Below, in pieces: positions 16,657 through 25,292 of a stretch of 37,400 nt of DNA. The notes under the pieces are model-generated. The model had not been told where the DNA came from, did not search any database, and was given only the letters and a program-made list of their open reading frames with translations. The stretch spans positions 1-37,400 of the forward strand of contig QZIW01000055.1 of NCBI GenBank assembly GCA_003604985.1. Direction: 5' to 3'. Made by a program: the position numbers and the translations under genes. Origin of the DNA: Ammonifex sp. Lineage in GTDB: Bacteria > Bacillota > Desulfotomaculia > Desulfotomaculales > Ammonificaceae. Each line of letters opens with the position of its first letter. Position 1 is the first letter of the stretch.

Positions 16657-18651
16657 ATGAGTGCATTGGAAATTGCTCAACTTACCACTCAGCTTGCGGC
16701 CACCGAAGACTCCTCCCTTATCGGGGAGTTGGTCGCCAAGGCTGCTGTCGGCTTCACCGGCGCTACGGGTGCCAGGGTCTACCTGTTGAACCGGGCGGAA
16801 GGGCTGCTTGTTTCCCTTTTGGACAAAGGGGATAAAGCGCAGCAGTTGTCCCTCCACTCGGGCGGAACAGCGCTTCCCCTGCTTGCGCTGGATAGCCGCC
16901 GTTCTGTTCGCGCGGGTAGCGACCTTGCCGTTCCCCTTTCCTTTGCCGACCGGGAGGTGGGAGTGGTGGTAATCGAAGGGGTTGCAGATCTTGAAGCCGC
17001 TGAGCAAGAGATGAACAGGCTCAGGGGCGTGTTCGCCCTCGCTCTGGTACAGTTGGCAACCCGGCAGGAAATGTTGTACCAGTGGCGTTTTCTCGAAGTT
17101 ATTACCACACTGAACTGGCTGATCACCTCCGACCTTGAGAGCCGGGAGTTCTACGACGCTCTTCATCAATTGATTAAAGGGTTGATCGACTACGACTGGA
17201 TGAAGATTCTTGTGACGGAGCAAAACAGCGTGAAAGTGCTGGCCTTTTTCCGGGACGGGGAAGCAGTGGCGCCAGACGATGCGGTTCAACCCAGCGACAA
17301 AACACTGACGGCCCGGTTTGCCGCCGGGTACCCGGATATAATCGAGGATTTGCAGGCCATACCGGAGTTTGCCGGTGACGCGCTTTTAGGACAGGCAAAC
17401 CTGCGCTCGGTCCTCATGGTGCCCCTGGTCGCCAAAAGCGGTGTGATTGGCGGGCTCTGTTTCTACAGCCGGGAGAAAGGGAAATACGCGGAGAAGGACT
17501 CCCCCCTGGCGCAGCAGCTTGCGGGCCAGCTTGCAACCGTGATCGAGAACACCCTGCTCATAAGGGAAATGGCAAGAAAAAACCGGGAAATAGAAGAAAG
17601 CCACCGGAGGTTGGCCACACTAAACGCCATCGCTGAAACCCTTACCCGGTCCCTTGACCTGGAGTTGGTCCTGAGGGAAGTCCTGGGCAAGGTTATTGAG
17701 GTGGCCGACTGGGACGCGGGGGCCATCTTTTTGCAGCAACAAGACAAAAGTTTTGCGCTTTCAGTCTTCAAGGGCCTCTCAGATGGCCACGCGCAGCACC
17801 TTGCCGACGAACAAAACCGCGCTACAGGTATGGGTTACTTTCTTAAAAACGAACCGGTAGCGGTCACCGCTGACAATGCGCCTCCTTTTCTGAATGCGTT
17901 TTTTGTTCCCGGGGCTTTTTCCTTCGGTATTAGTGTGCCGCTAAAACACAAGAAAGAGGTCGGGGGTACGCTTTTGCTTTTTGACCGGGAAAAGCAGGAG
18001 TTGAGCCTTCAGGAGTGGGAGGTTTTAGAAGCGGTGGGCAATCAGATCGGCGTGGCGGTGGAGAACGCCCGGCTTTACCACAAAGTAAAGCTTATGGCCG
18101 AGCACGACGCGCTGACGGGGCTATTTAACCGGCACAAGTTCTTTAGCCTTTTGGACATGGAGCTCATGCGCTGTCAGCGTTACAAGGCTAAATGCGGCAT
18201 TCTGCTTTTGGACATTGATCACTTCAAAGATTACAATGATACCTTCGGCCACCCCGCGGGGGACGAGTGCCTCAAGCGGGCGGCCCGGATTTTCAAGGAC
18301 AGCGTCCGCAACACCGACGTGACTGCACGATACGGTGGAGAGGAGTTTGTTGTCTTGGTCGTGGAAACCAATGCTCAGGGGGTACTTGCGGTGGCCGAGC
18401 GGCTGCGACGGAAAATTGAGGCCGAAGGGCAAAACGAACCTTTCCCAACGGTAAGCATCGGCATGGCCATTTACCCCGACGATGCGATTTCCGCTCAGAA
18501 CCTTCTCCTTATCGCCGACAATGCTCTTTACACGGCTAAACGGCTCGGCAGAAACCGGACGGTATGGCGCGACACTGTTCAAACTATTACCGTTACGCGG
18601 GAAGTTAATGAGGGGTTTCCGGCCGTCGATCGGCGGAACCGGAATCTCTAA
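16657..18651 (+). CDS. Multi-GAF diguanylate cyclase (GGDEF)
   Basis: 664-aa cytosolic signalling protein without a signal peptide or membrane segment. Three GAF-like sensor regions occupy roughly residues 20-130, 150-300 and 320-470, with a helical linker near 305-320. A GGDEF domain occupies about 480-640. The active-site GGEEF is intact at about 559, and the inhibitory RxxD site (RNTD) lies exactly five residues before it, so both synthesis of c-di-GMP and product inhibition are expected. What the GAF domains sense is unknown. ATG 16657 has only a weak AGAG ribosome site. The gene ends 11 bp from the convergent metF. Confidence 0.88.
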   Translation: MSALEIAQLTTQLAATEDSSLIGELVAKAAVGFTGATGARVYLLNRAEGLLVSLLDKGDKAQQLSLHSGGTALPLLALDSRRSVRAGSDLAVPLSFADREVGVVVIEGVADLEAAEQEMNRLRGVFALALVQLATRQEMLYQWRFLEVITTLNWLITSDLESREFYDALHQLIKGLIDYDWMKILVTEQNSVKVLAFFRDGEAVAPDDAVQPSDKTLTARFAAGYPDIIEDLQAIPEFAGDALLGQANLRSVLMVPLVAKSGVIGGLCFYSREKGKYAEKDSPLAQQLAGQLATVIENTLLIREMARKNREIEESHRRLATLNAIAETLTRSLDLELVLREVLGKVIEVADWDAGAIFLQQQDKSFALSVFKGLSDGHAQHLADEQNRATGMGYFLKNEPVAVTADNAPPFLNAFFVPGAFSFGISVPLKHKKEVGGTLLLFDREKQELSLQEWEVLEAVGNQIGVAVENARLYHKVKLMAEHDALTGLFNRHKFFSLLDMELMRCQRYKAKCGILLLDIDHFKDYNDTFGHPAGDECLKRAARIFKDSVRNTDVTARYGGEEFVVLVVETNAQGVLAVAERLRRKIEAEGQNEPFPTVSIGMAIYPDDAISAQNLLLIADNALYTAKRLGRNRTVWRDTVQTITVTREVNEGFPAVDRRNRNL

Positions 18652-18662
18652 ACCCTGTAGTT

Positions 18663-19550
18663 TTAGAGGCCGGCCTTCGCCAGGATCTCGGGGACCACTT
18701 CCTCCTTGCCAATGGCCATAATGTGTACGCCGTCGCAGATGGCGTCTTTTTTCAAGGCGGCTATCATCCGGCCGGCGATTTCGATACCTTTATGGAGTGC
18801 CCTACCCCTTCCGGCGTTTGCCAGCTCATCAATGAGGTCCTGCGGCACCACAATACCCGGGATGTTGGCGTTAATAAACTTGGCCATACCAACCGATGTG
18901 AGCAGCACAATGCCGGCCAGAATCTTGACGGGGAACTGGCGGGCGTATTCCATGAATTTTGCGAACCTCTCAAGGTCATAAATCGCCTGCGTTTGAAAGA
19001 ACTCGGCTCCGGCCTCAACTTTCTTTTCAAATTTAATTAATTGCGGTTCAATCGGTGTTGCTTCGGGTGTTACCACGGCCCCCGCGCAAAAACTGACGCC
19101 GCCTTCAAGGTCGTTGCCCGCCATATCCTTACCGGCTTCCATTTGCCTGACTGCACGGAGCAACTGCACCGAATCCAGATCGAAGACGCCTTTGGCCCCT
19201 TTATGGTCGCCGACGATTACGGAATCACCCGTAAGGCATAAGACGTTGTTTATGCCCCTCGTATGCGCCAGCATCAGGTCTGCCTGGAGCGCAAGCCTGT
19301 TGCGGTCCCGGCACGTCATTTGGAGTACGGGCTCGCCGCCCTTCTCTTTCACGGAAAGGCATCCACCCAGAGAGGGAAAGCGCATTACGGAACTCTGGTG
19401 GTCGGTTACATTTAAGGCATCTACCCGGTACTTGAGCAAATCGACGTGGTGGAGCATCTGGGTGAGGTCGGTGCCTTTCGGTGGGCCGATTTCACACGTC
19501 ACCAGAAACTTTCCGGAATTAAGGGCCTCTTTGAACTTAGACACTGCCAT
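18663..19550 (-). CDS. metF: MetF of the MetFV-type methylenetetrahydrofolate reductase
   Basis: 295-aa FAD-binding TIM-barrel protein of the methylene-THF reductase family, interconverting 5,10-methylene-THF and 5-methyl-THF. Family features are the N-terminal CEIGPPKG (place of the catalytic Glu), NVTDHQ, and LCLTGDS with the Asp of the flavin site. It lacks the NAD(P)H-using bacterial form's usual length and pairs with MetV, whose gene overlaps it by 14 nt. This is the arrangement of acetogenic reductases that take electrons from a partner module. ATG 19550 has GAGGAGAA 5 nt upstream. Last gene of the operon with the NuoE/NuoF-like and FDH-like subunits. Confidence 0.9.
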   Translation of the reverse strand: MAVSKFKEALNSGKFLVTCEIGPPKGTDLTQMLHHVDLLKYRVDALNVTDHQSSVMRFPSLGGCLSVKEKGGEPVLQMTCRDRNRLALQADLMLAHTRGINNVLCLTGDSVIVGDHKGAKGVFDLDSVQLLRAVRQMEAGKDMAGNDLEGGVSFCAGAVVTPEATPIEPQLIKFEKKVEAGAEFFQTQAIYDLERFAKFMEYARQFPVKILAGIVLLTSVGMAKFINANIPGIVVPQDLIDELANAGRGRALHKGIEIAGRMIAALKKDAICDGVHIMAIGKEEVVPEILAKAGL

Positions 19551-20211
19551 CTTGATTCTCCTCACTCGTCCTAATTCTGACCGATTTCGGCCGGGGTGCC
19601 GTTTGATAGTTCTTGGGCGGGTGATATTTTCGCATCAGATCGAGCCGGCCCTGAAGTTTCAACCGGCGGTAAATCAGGGTCCAGGCGCAATCCTTTTCCT
19701 TGTCCACCTCGCACTTACCGTCGTTGGTCCCACCGCACGGTCCGTTTAAAAGTCCTTTATTACATTCACTAACCGGGCAAATACCGGCGGTTTCGCCCAG
19801 CACGCACTGGCCGCACTGGATACAGACCTCCCTGAAGTGGCCGGGCTTTTCTTCGAGGCCGATAAACAAGGTATCAAGTGCGGGGATGACCGGATTGTTG
19901 GTGTAGGTGCTTATGCGGTGTACGCCGAGCGCACACGCCATAACCAGAACGCAACCGGCGTTGCGTATGGGACGTTCGTTTTCTTTCATCGCCACTTCAG
20001 TCATCTCGTCGCAGGCGATGGGGATGACGGTCCAGCCGGTTATAGTCTTTTCCAGCCCCTCCAGGTAATCTCTCATCTCGAGTACCTGGTCCTTGCCCCC
20101 GGTCCTGGTCATGGTGGTGCAGGTGCCACAACCTAAGATATAAACATGGTCAAATCCCTTAAGGTATTGTTGTATTTCGTCAAGCGTTTTCCGTTTTGTG
20201 ATGGACCTCAT
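19537..20211 (-). CDS. metV: MetV, zinc/iron-sulfur partner of MetF
   Basis: 224-aa methylene-THF reductase C-terminal-domain protein. The Cys-rich part is characteristic: CGTC near residue 28, then CIQCGQCVLGETAGICPVSEC with NGPCGG and KCEVDKEKDC toward the C-terminus. In acetogens MetV forms the MetFV heterodimer and relays electrons to MetF. ATG 20211 has GGGGGG a few nt upstream. It starts 48 nt after the NuoF-like gene and overlaps metF, so all are one transcription unit. Confidence 0.9.
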   Translation of the reverse strand: MRSITKRKTLDEIQQYLKGFDHVYILGCGTCTTMTRTGGKDQVLEMRDYLEGLEKTITGWTVIPIACDEMTEVAMKENERPIRNAGCVLVMACALGVHRISTYTNNPVIPALDTLFIGLEEKPGHFREVCIQCGQCVLGETAGICPVSECNKGLLNGPCGGTNDGKCEVDKEKDCAWTLIYRRLKLQGRLDLMRKYHPPKNYQTAPRPKSVRIRTSEENQDGSV

Positions 20212-20259
20212 CCTTAATCCCCCCTGGGTGCGATTTGGTGGTGCTGCCCCTGCCTTTTT

Positions 20260-21885
20260 CTATACTTTTCGGCGCAGGGGGCGGCACTGGTTGGCAGGGC
20301 ACTTTTTCTTTTTTATGTGTGCCTCGTATTCATCTCTAAAGTAGCTTAACGTTGACAGTACCGGGTTCGGACAGGTCTGCCCCAGACCGCAGAGGGAGCA
20401 TTCCTTGACCGTCCTGGCTATTTCGTAAAGCGTGGCGATGTCGTTTTCTTTCCCTTTGCCCTTGGTGATTCGTGTGAGGATCTCCAGCATCTGCTTTGTT
20501 CCAAGGCGGCAGGGAACGCATTTCCCACAAGATTCCGCCTGGGTGAAGCTCAGGAAGTAGCGGGCCACCTCCACCATGCAGGTGGTTTCGTCCATAACCA
20601 CCATACCACCGGAGCCCATAATTGAACCCAGTAACGTTAAGGTTTCATAATCCACGGGGGTGTCCGGAAATCTGGCCGGAATACATCCTCCCGACGGTCC
20701 GCCTGTTTGCACCGCTTTCAAGCGTTTGCCGTCGGGGATGCCACCGCCGATGTCGAAAATGATGGTCGATAATGAAGTACCCATCGGCACCTCTACCAGT
20801 CCGCTGTTCAATATTTTACCGCTGAGCGCAAGTACTGTGGTTCCTTTGCTTTTTTCGCTGCCGATACCGGCAAACCAATCCGCACCGCGGTCAATAATCC
20901 TTGGGACGGAAGCCAGTGTTTTCACGTTGTTAATAGTGGTGGGCTTCCCGAAAAGGCCCGATTGGGCCGGGTAAGGGGGACGGGGGCGGGGCATACCCCG
21001 TTGGCTTTGAATGGAAGCGATAAGCGCGGTTTCCTCCCCGCAAACAAAAGCCCCGGCGCCTTCTTTCATGTGTATTTCAAAATCAAACCCAGAGCCCAAG
21101 ATGTTTTTTCCGAGCAAACCTCTTTCTCTGGCCTGCTCTATGGCAATATAGAGTCGTTTAACCGCTAAAGGATACTCGGCGCGAATGTAAAAATAACCGT
21201 CATTGGCGCCAATGGCGTAACCGGCAATAATCAGACCTTCAATTGCGGCGTGGGGGTCGGCCTCGAGGACGGATCGGTCCATGAAGGCGCCGGGATCACC
21301 TTCATCGGCGTTACAGACTACATATTTTTTATCACTGTAAGTATTGCGGCCAAACTCCCACTTGCGCCCGGTGGGGAATCCCGCGCCCCCACGCCCGCGA
21401 AGACCGGACTTTTTTATTTCGTCTATAACTTGTTGGGGCGCCATTTCCAACAGGACTTTATTAAGCGCACGGTAACCTCCCGCCGCAATGTAGTGGTCGA
21501 TCTTCTCGGGGTTGATATGCCCGCAATTATACAGGATGACGCGCCGCTGTTTCTTGTAGAAATTTATATCGCGGTAATACGATACGGCCTTACCGGTCGC
21601 GGGATCATGGTAGAACAACCGCTCCACCGGCTTTCCGTCCTTTAGGTGGGAGCCGGCGATTTCCGGTACGTCCTCCACCTTGACGTGGGTATAAAAAATG
21701 CCTTCCGGCTCAACGACCACAATGCCGCCTTTTTCACAAAAACCGTGGCAACCGGTAAAATCTACATCTACATTGCTTAGTCCGAGTTTGGCCACCTCGG
21801 CCTTAAGCTCCTCGTAGACCAGACCGGATTTACTTGAGAGGCATCCTGTTCCCTGACAGACGAAAATAGTAGACCGGTTTTGCAC
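20260..21885 (-). CDS. nuoF: NuoF/HydB-like NADH-binding flavoprotein subunit
   Basis: 541-aa FMN/NADH subunit. An N-terminal thioredoxin-like [2Fe-2S] domain has Cys10, Cys15, Cys46 and Cys50. The NuoF core has GRGGAGFPTG for NADH and NADEGDPGAFMDR for FMN, followed by a SLBB region. The [4Fe-4S] site is SCGKCVPCRLGT plus a later Cys in GLGQTCP. Many HydB/HymB relatives continue with a C-terminal 2x[4Fe-4S] ferredoxin domain; this one stops at CPANQCRPLRRKV, without it. GTG 21885 follows directly on the NuoE-like stop (TAG-GTG). In context it should connect NAD(H) to the MetFV reductase. Confidence 0.9.
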   Translation of the reverse strand: MQNRSTIFVCQGTGCLSSKSGLVYEELKAEVAKLGLSNVDVDFTGCHGFCEKGGIVVVEPEGIFYTHVKVEDVPEIAGSHLKDGKPVERLFYHDPATGKAVSYYRDINFYKKQRRVILYNCGHINPEKIDHYIAAGGYRALNKVLLEMAPQQVIDEIKKSGLRGRGGAGFPTGRKWEFGRNTYSDKKYVVCNADEGDPGAFMDRSVLEADPHAAIEGLIIAGYAIGANDGYFYIRAEYPLAVKRLYIAIEQARERGLLGKNILGSGFDFEIHMKEGAGAFVCGEETALIASIQSQRGMPRPRPPYPAQSGLFGKPTTINNVKTLASVPRIIDRGADWFAGIGSEKSKGTTVLALSGKILNSGLVEVPMGTSLSTIIFDIGGGIPDGKRLKAVQTGGPSGGCIPARFPDTPVDYETLTLLGSIMGSGGMVVMDETTCMVEVARYFLSFTQAESCGKCVPCRLGTKQMLEILTRITKGKGKENDIATLYEIARTVKECSLCGLGQTCPNPVLSTLSYFRDEYEAHIKKKKCPANQCRPLRRKV

Positions 21886-22368
21886 CTATGCTTCACCCTT
21901 TTTAAGCAACTGCTCGATCTTTTGGGTATCCATTTTACCGTAAACTTCCTTACCGATAACCACATTGGGAGCAAGAGCGCAAACACCAATGCAGGCCACG
22001 GTTTCAAGGGAATATTCCATATCTGCAGTAGTCTCGCCTTCTTTTATGCCAAGGCCGTTTTCCAACATTTCGAGAAGCGATTCACCTCCCCGAACGTGAC
22101 ACGCGGTCCCGCGGCATACGGTTATAACCTGTCTGCCGCGTGGTTTTGTGTAAAACTGCGCGTAAAACGAGATCACACCCTGTACCTGGCTGGGGAAAAT
22201 CTTCAGGCCAATAGCGATCACGTGAATCGCTTCGGGAGGAATGTACCCGAATTCGTTTTGGATTTTTTGGATCACGGGTATCAGGGCCCATTTATGCCCG
22301 CCACACTCCATGACAATTTCTCTAATTCGTTCCATGTTAATTACTTTGCTTGCTGCCGGCTTGTCCAT
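21886..22368 (-). CDS. nuoE: NuoE-like [2Fe-2S] subunit
   Basis: 160-aa thioredoxin-fold [2Fe-2S] protein of the NuoE/HydC/HymA family, with all four ligands: Cys85, Cys90, Cys126 and Cys130 (CRGTAC and CIGVC). The N-terminal helical part contains LIPVIQKIQNEFGYIP. It works with NuoF-like flavoproteins in NADH dehydrogenases, bifurcating hydrogenases and formate dehydrogenases. ATG 22368 (32-nt overlap with the upstream gene) has a modest AAGGA site; ATG 22335 directly after the upstream stop (TAA-C-ATG) is an alternative. Confidence 0.9.
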   Translation of the reverse strand: MDKPAASKVINMERIREIVMECGGHKWALIPVIQKIQNEFGYIPPEAIHVIAIGLKIFPSQVQGVISFYAQFYTKPRGRQVITVCRGTACHVRGGESLLEMLENGLGIKEGETTADMEYSLETVACIGVCALAPNVVIGKEVYGKMDTQKIEQLLKKGEA

Positions 22369-25054
22369 GGGAACCTATCCTTTCTATCTTTACGCTGACG
22401 CACTTAACAATAGGGGTCTTGCGTTCCAGGTCCAGGATGATGTCCAAAAGCTGACTGACCGGATTACAGGCGAGTGCAAAAGGCATAAAAACTACTCTCT
22501 CGGGCAGAGTATCGGAGATTCGGGCGGTAGCGACGATCTCGCTGGTAGAAGAAGCTATTCTTAACCTATCGCCTTCGCTCACTTCCAACTTTTCGGCATC
22601 CGCTTCCCCGATGTCGACGAAAGCGTCCAAGGAGTATTTCCGCAACCGCGGCGCCCGGGAGGTTCTCGTACCGCCGGCGAAATGGTACAGGTTGCTTCCT
22701 GTTAGGAGAAGGAATGGGTACTCCCCGTTCGTTCTATCCGGCGTTGCCGTCATGTGAACGAGATAAAAGCTGGGTATCCTATCCGGGCGTTTTCGGTAAA
22801 CAAGCGGCGATCTAAAACCACCTTTTGCCCGGACCTGGTCTAGGGGTTCCTCAGGCGAACCATAACCTATACCTTTATACAGCGGTACCAGTTTTCCGAT
22901 CTCCTCCCTCACCTCGCGTGGCGAGGAGTAAAACATCGCATGCCCCATCCTTGCCGCCAGCTTGATAACGATGTCCCAATCCGGTATGCTCTGTCCCGGA
23001 GGTTGTACAGCCTTCGTTAACCAGTTGACTCTTCCGTCGAAACTGGTGAACGTCCCCTCTTTTTCCGCAAAGCTGGCCGCGGGCAGAACGACATTAGACA
23101 ACTTTGCGGTTCTAGTCATAAACAGGTCCTGTACCACAAGAAAATTGAGTGAACTCAAAGCCTCGCTGACGAATTTGCTGTTCGGGAAAGAAGCCGCGGG
23201 GTTTTCACCGACTATGTACATCCCCTTGATAGTCCCTGCTTTGGCTCCTTTAATCATTTCGAACGCAGTCAAGCCGGCCGCAGCCGGTATTATTCCCCAA
23301 TAATCTTCGAATGTTCTTCTGGACTTTAAGTCGGAAACCTGTTGATATCCCGGGAGGAAATCCGGTAAGGCTCCCATGTCGCAAGCACCCTGTGCGTTGT
23401 TTTCTTTTTGCAGGGGGTAAATGCACGTACCCTTGCTACGGCTTCCGGTAAGTAGGGCAAGATTCGTGAGCGCCTTGATGGCGTCCGTCCCGTTGACGTG
23501 TTGTGTGATGCCGTGACCGTATACAATTGCCGCTTTTCCGCTGGTGGCGTATTCACGGGCTGCTTTAACGATCTCTGTGTATGGAACTCCGGTAGCCTTT
23601 TCCACGAATGCGGCAGTGTATGCAGACAGGCTTTTTGCAAATGCCTTGAAATCTATTGTCTCTTCGCTTATCTCCGCATCGTGTAAACCTTCGTCGATAA
23701 TAGCTTTAGCCATGCCGTTTAGAAGGATTAGATCTGTGCCGACCTTGGGTCGGAGCCAGGTTTCTGCAAACATGGATAGACGCGTTTCCCTCGGGTCAAT
23801 CAAGACCAGCTTTGCGTCCATGCATCTGACAGCGCGCTTGATGGTGTAACCGACAAGAGGCGCGGACACGGTGGGGTCCGCCCCGACCACGAGGATAACG
23901 TCCGCTTTTTCCATGGCGGTCAGGGAATTAGTGGCACCGAAAAATCCGCTTGCGGGGTCACAACTTGTCAGGCCGGGAGTACCGTACAACCGGCTGCCGT
24001 TGTCAATGTTGTTTGTGCCCAGTACACATCTGGCGAACCGCTGGAGGAGATAATTCTCTTCGTTGGTGCACTTGGATGAACCGAAAACGGCCAGGCTGTT
24101 GCTGCCATATCTACTCTTTATTCTTTTGAACTCTGCGGTAATAACATTGAAAGCCTCTTCCCAGGATGCGGCCTCAAAATGGTCGTCTACCTTTATCAAC
24201 GGGGTGGTGAGCCTGTCCCGGCTCTGGATGAAATCGAAACCATAGCTCCCCTTAACGCACAGGGTACCGCGGGTAACCGGGTCGTCGTTGTTCGGGATTA
24301 CCCGCACCACGCGTCCCTCTTTGACCTTAAGGCGAACGGTGCACCCACACCCGCAGAAGGGACAGGTCGTCGGGACGGAGGTTCCGGCCGTCCCCCTGTA
24401 CAGGGGTTCCGCTTCCATCAGCGCCCCGGTCGGGCACATCGCCACACAAGTGCCGCAGAAGGTACACTCCGATTCTTCCAAGGGGGTATCACCGGCCGTA
24501 GCCGGTCTGGCGACAAACCCCCGCCGGTAATAATCGACCGCCCCTTCAATAACAAGTTCCTGACAGGCTCTGATACATTTGGCGCACAAAATGCATTTGC
24601 TTAAGTTGCGTTTTATGAACGGGTTGGCGTCTGTGATCGTCGACATTAACGGAATTCGTTGAAATCTCACCAGACCGATACCCATATCGGCGGCTACCTG
24701 GCGCAGTTGACAGCGGTTGCCTTTCAGGCAGACCATGCAGGAATCCGGGTGGCTGGCCAGCATTAACTCCACGATTGTCCTTCGTCTTTCAAGAACACGT
24801 TGTGAGGCGGTATTGATTACCATGCCGGGGGTGACGAAGGCGCCGCACGAAGTTATCAGATTGCCGCTGCGTTCCTCCTCTACAATGCAGACCCGGCAGC
24901 TGCTGATTGAGGGGCAGCCGCCTGCCGGAGCCAAGTGCGGTTCATGACAGATCGTGGGGATGTGGACGCCCTCTCTTCGCGCCAGCTCAAGGATGGTCAT
25001 CCCGGGTTCAGCGGCTACTTCCCTGCCGTTCAGGGTAACAGTAAATTCTTGCAA
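22337..25054 (-). CDS. FDH/NuoG-like molybdopterin oxidoreductase subunit lacking Sec/Cys
   Basis: 905-aa subunit. N-terminal [2Fe-2S] domain (Cys36, extra Cys47, Cys53, Cys56, Cys70); His-Cys3 [4Fe-4S] site (His102, Cys106, Cys109, Cys115); two ferredoxin [4Fe-4S] motifs (Cys154-164 and Cys197-207); then a molybdopterin domain with Cys231, 234, 238, 266 and Lys268 as in formate dehydrogenase. The FDH active site aligns without gaps to RLYGTP: Tyr357 stands where E. coli FdhF has Sec140, and Gly358 where it has His141. The C-terminal molybdopterin-dinucleotide fold is present. Formate oxidation is therefore unlikely. It is first in an operon with NuoE, NuoF, MetV and MetF, so it may be a scaffold or electron-path subunit of a methylene-THF reductase. 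TTG start after AAAGGGG. Confidence 0.85.
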   Translation of the reverse strand: MQEFTVTLNGREVAAEPGMTILELARREGVHIPTICHEPHLAPAGGCPSISSCRVCIVEEERSGNLITSCGAFVTPGMVINTASQRVLERRRTIVELMLASHPDSCMVCLKGNRCQLRQVAADMGIGLVRFQRIPLMSTITDANPFIKRNLSKCILCAKCIRACQELVIEGAVDYYRRGFVARPATAGDTPLEESECTFCGTCVAMCPTGALMEAEPLYRGTAGTSVPTTCPFCGCGCTVRLKVKEGRVVRVIPNNDDPVTRGTLCVKGSYGFDFIQSRDRLTTPLIKVDDHFEAASWEEAFNVITAEFKRIKSRYGSNSLAVFGSSKCTNEENYLLQRFARCVLGTNNIDNGSRLYGTPGLTSCDPASGFFGATNSLTAMEKADVILVVGADPTVSAPLVGYTIKRAVRCMDAKLVLIDPRETRLSMFAETWLRPKVGTDLILLNGMAKAIIDEGLHDAEISEETIDFKAFAKSLSAYTAAFVEKATGVPYTEIVKAAREYATSGKAAIVYGHGITQHVNGTDAIKALTNLALLTGSRSKGTCIYPLQKENNAQGACDMGALPDFLPGYQQVSDLKSRRTFEDYWGIIPAAAGLTAFEMIKGAKAGTIKGMYIVGENPAASFPNSKFVSEALSSLNFLVVQDLFMTRTAKLSNVVLPAASFAEKEGTFTSFDGRVNWLTKAVQPPGQSIPDWDIVIKLAARMGHAMFYSSPREVREEIGKLVPLYKGIGYGSPEEPLDQVRAKGGFRSPLVYRKRPDRIPSFYLVHMTATPDRTNGEYPFLLLTGSNLYHFAGGTRTSRAPRLRKYSLDAFVDIGEADAEKLEVSEGDRLRIASSTSEIVATARISDTLPERVVFMPFALACNPVSQLLDIILDLERKTPIVKCVSVKIERIGSHGQAGSKQSN

Positions 25055-25122
25055 GGTGCGAATCCCCTTTTTTAGGAGAATTGATTAGTCAAGCAGAACC
25101 GGAGTACACATTTATTGGCGAT

Positions 25123-25151
25123 AATGTATCATCGTTCCTATTGCTAATCAA
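25123..25151 (-). promoter_or_regulatory. Sigma-A-type promoter for the MetFV/NuoEF operon
   Basis: On the minus strand TTGATT (25151-25146), an exact 17-nt spacer and TACATT (25128-25123) lie about 70 nt upstream of the operon's first start codon, in the divergent region with the second metF. Confidence 0.5.
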
Positions 25152-25292
25152 CAATTGGGAGGCGAGTGGATTGAAGTGAGGCCGGAGTGTCTTTTTTAGG
25201 AGTTTAAACGGTCGGAGCAAAGCGATAAAGTTCTTTCCTTAGGGCAAAATAGGGCACAGAGAGGTTCAGACTTAAACAGGAGGGCGAGGCCC

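Noticed and set aside
20212-20259. Frameshift that removed a C-terminal ferredoxin domain from the NuoF-like gene
   Set aside because: Only 48 nt separate it from metV, too short for the missing domain in any frame, and no Cys motif is encoded there.
22337-25054. Simple formate dehydrogenase annotation with selenocysteine
   Set aside because: There is no in-frame TGA and no Cys at the active-site position; Tyr-Gly stands there instead.
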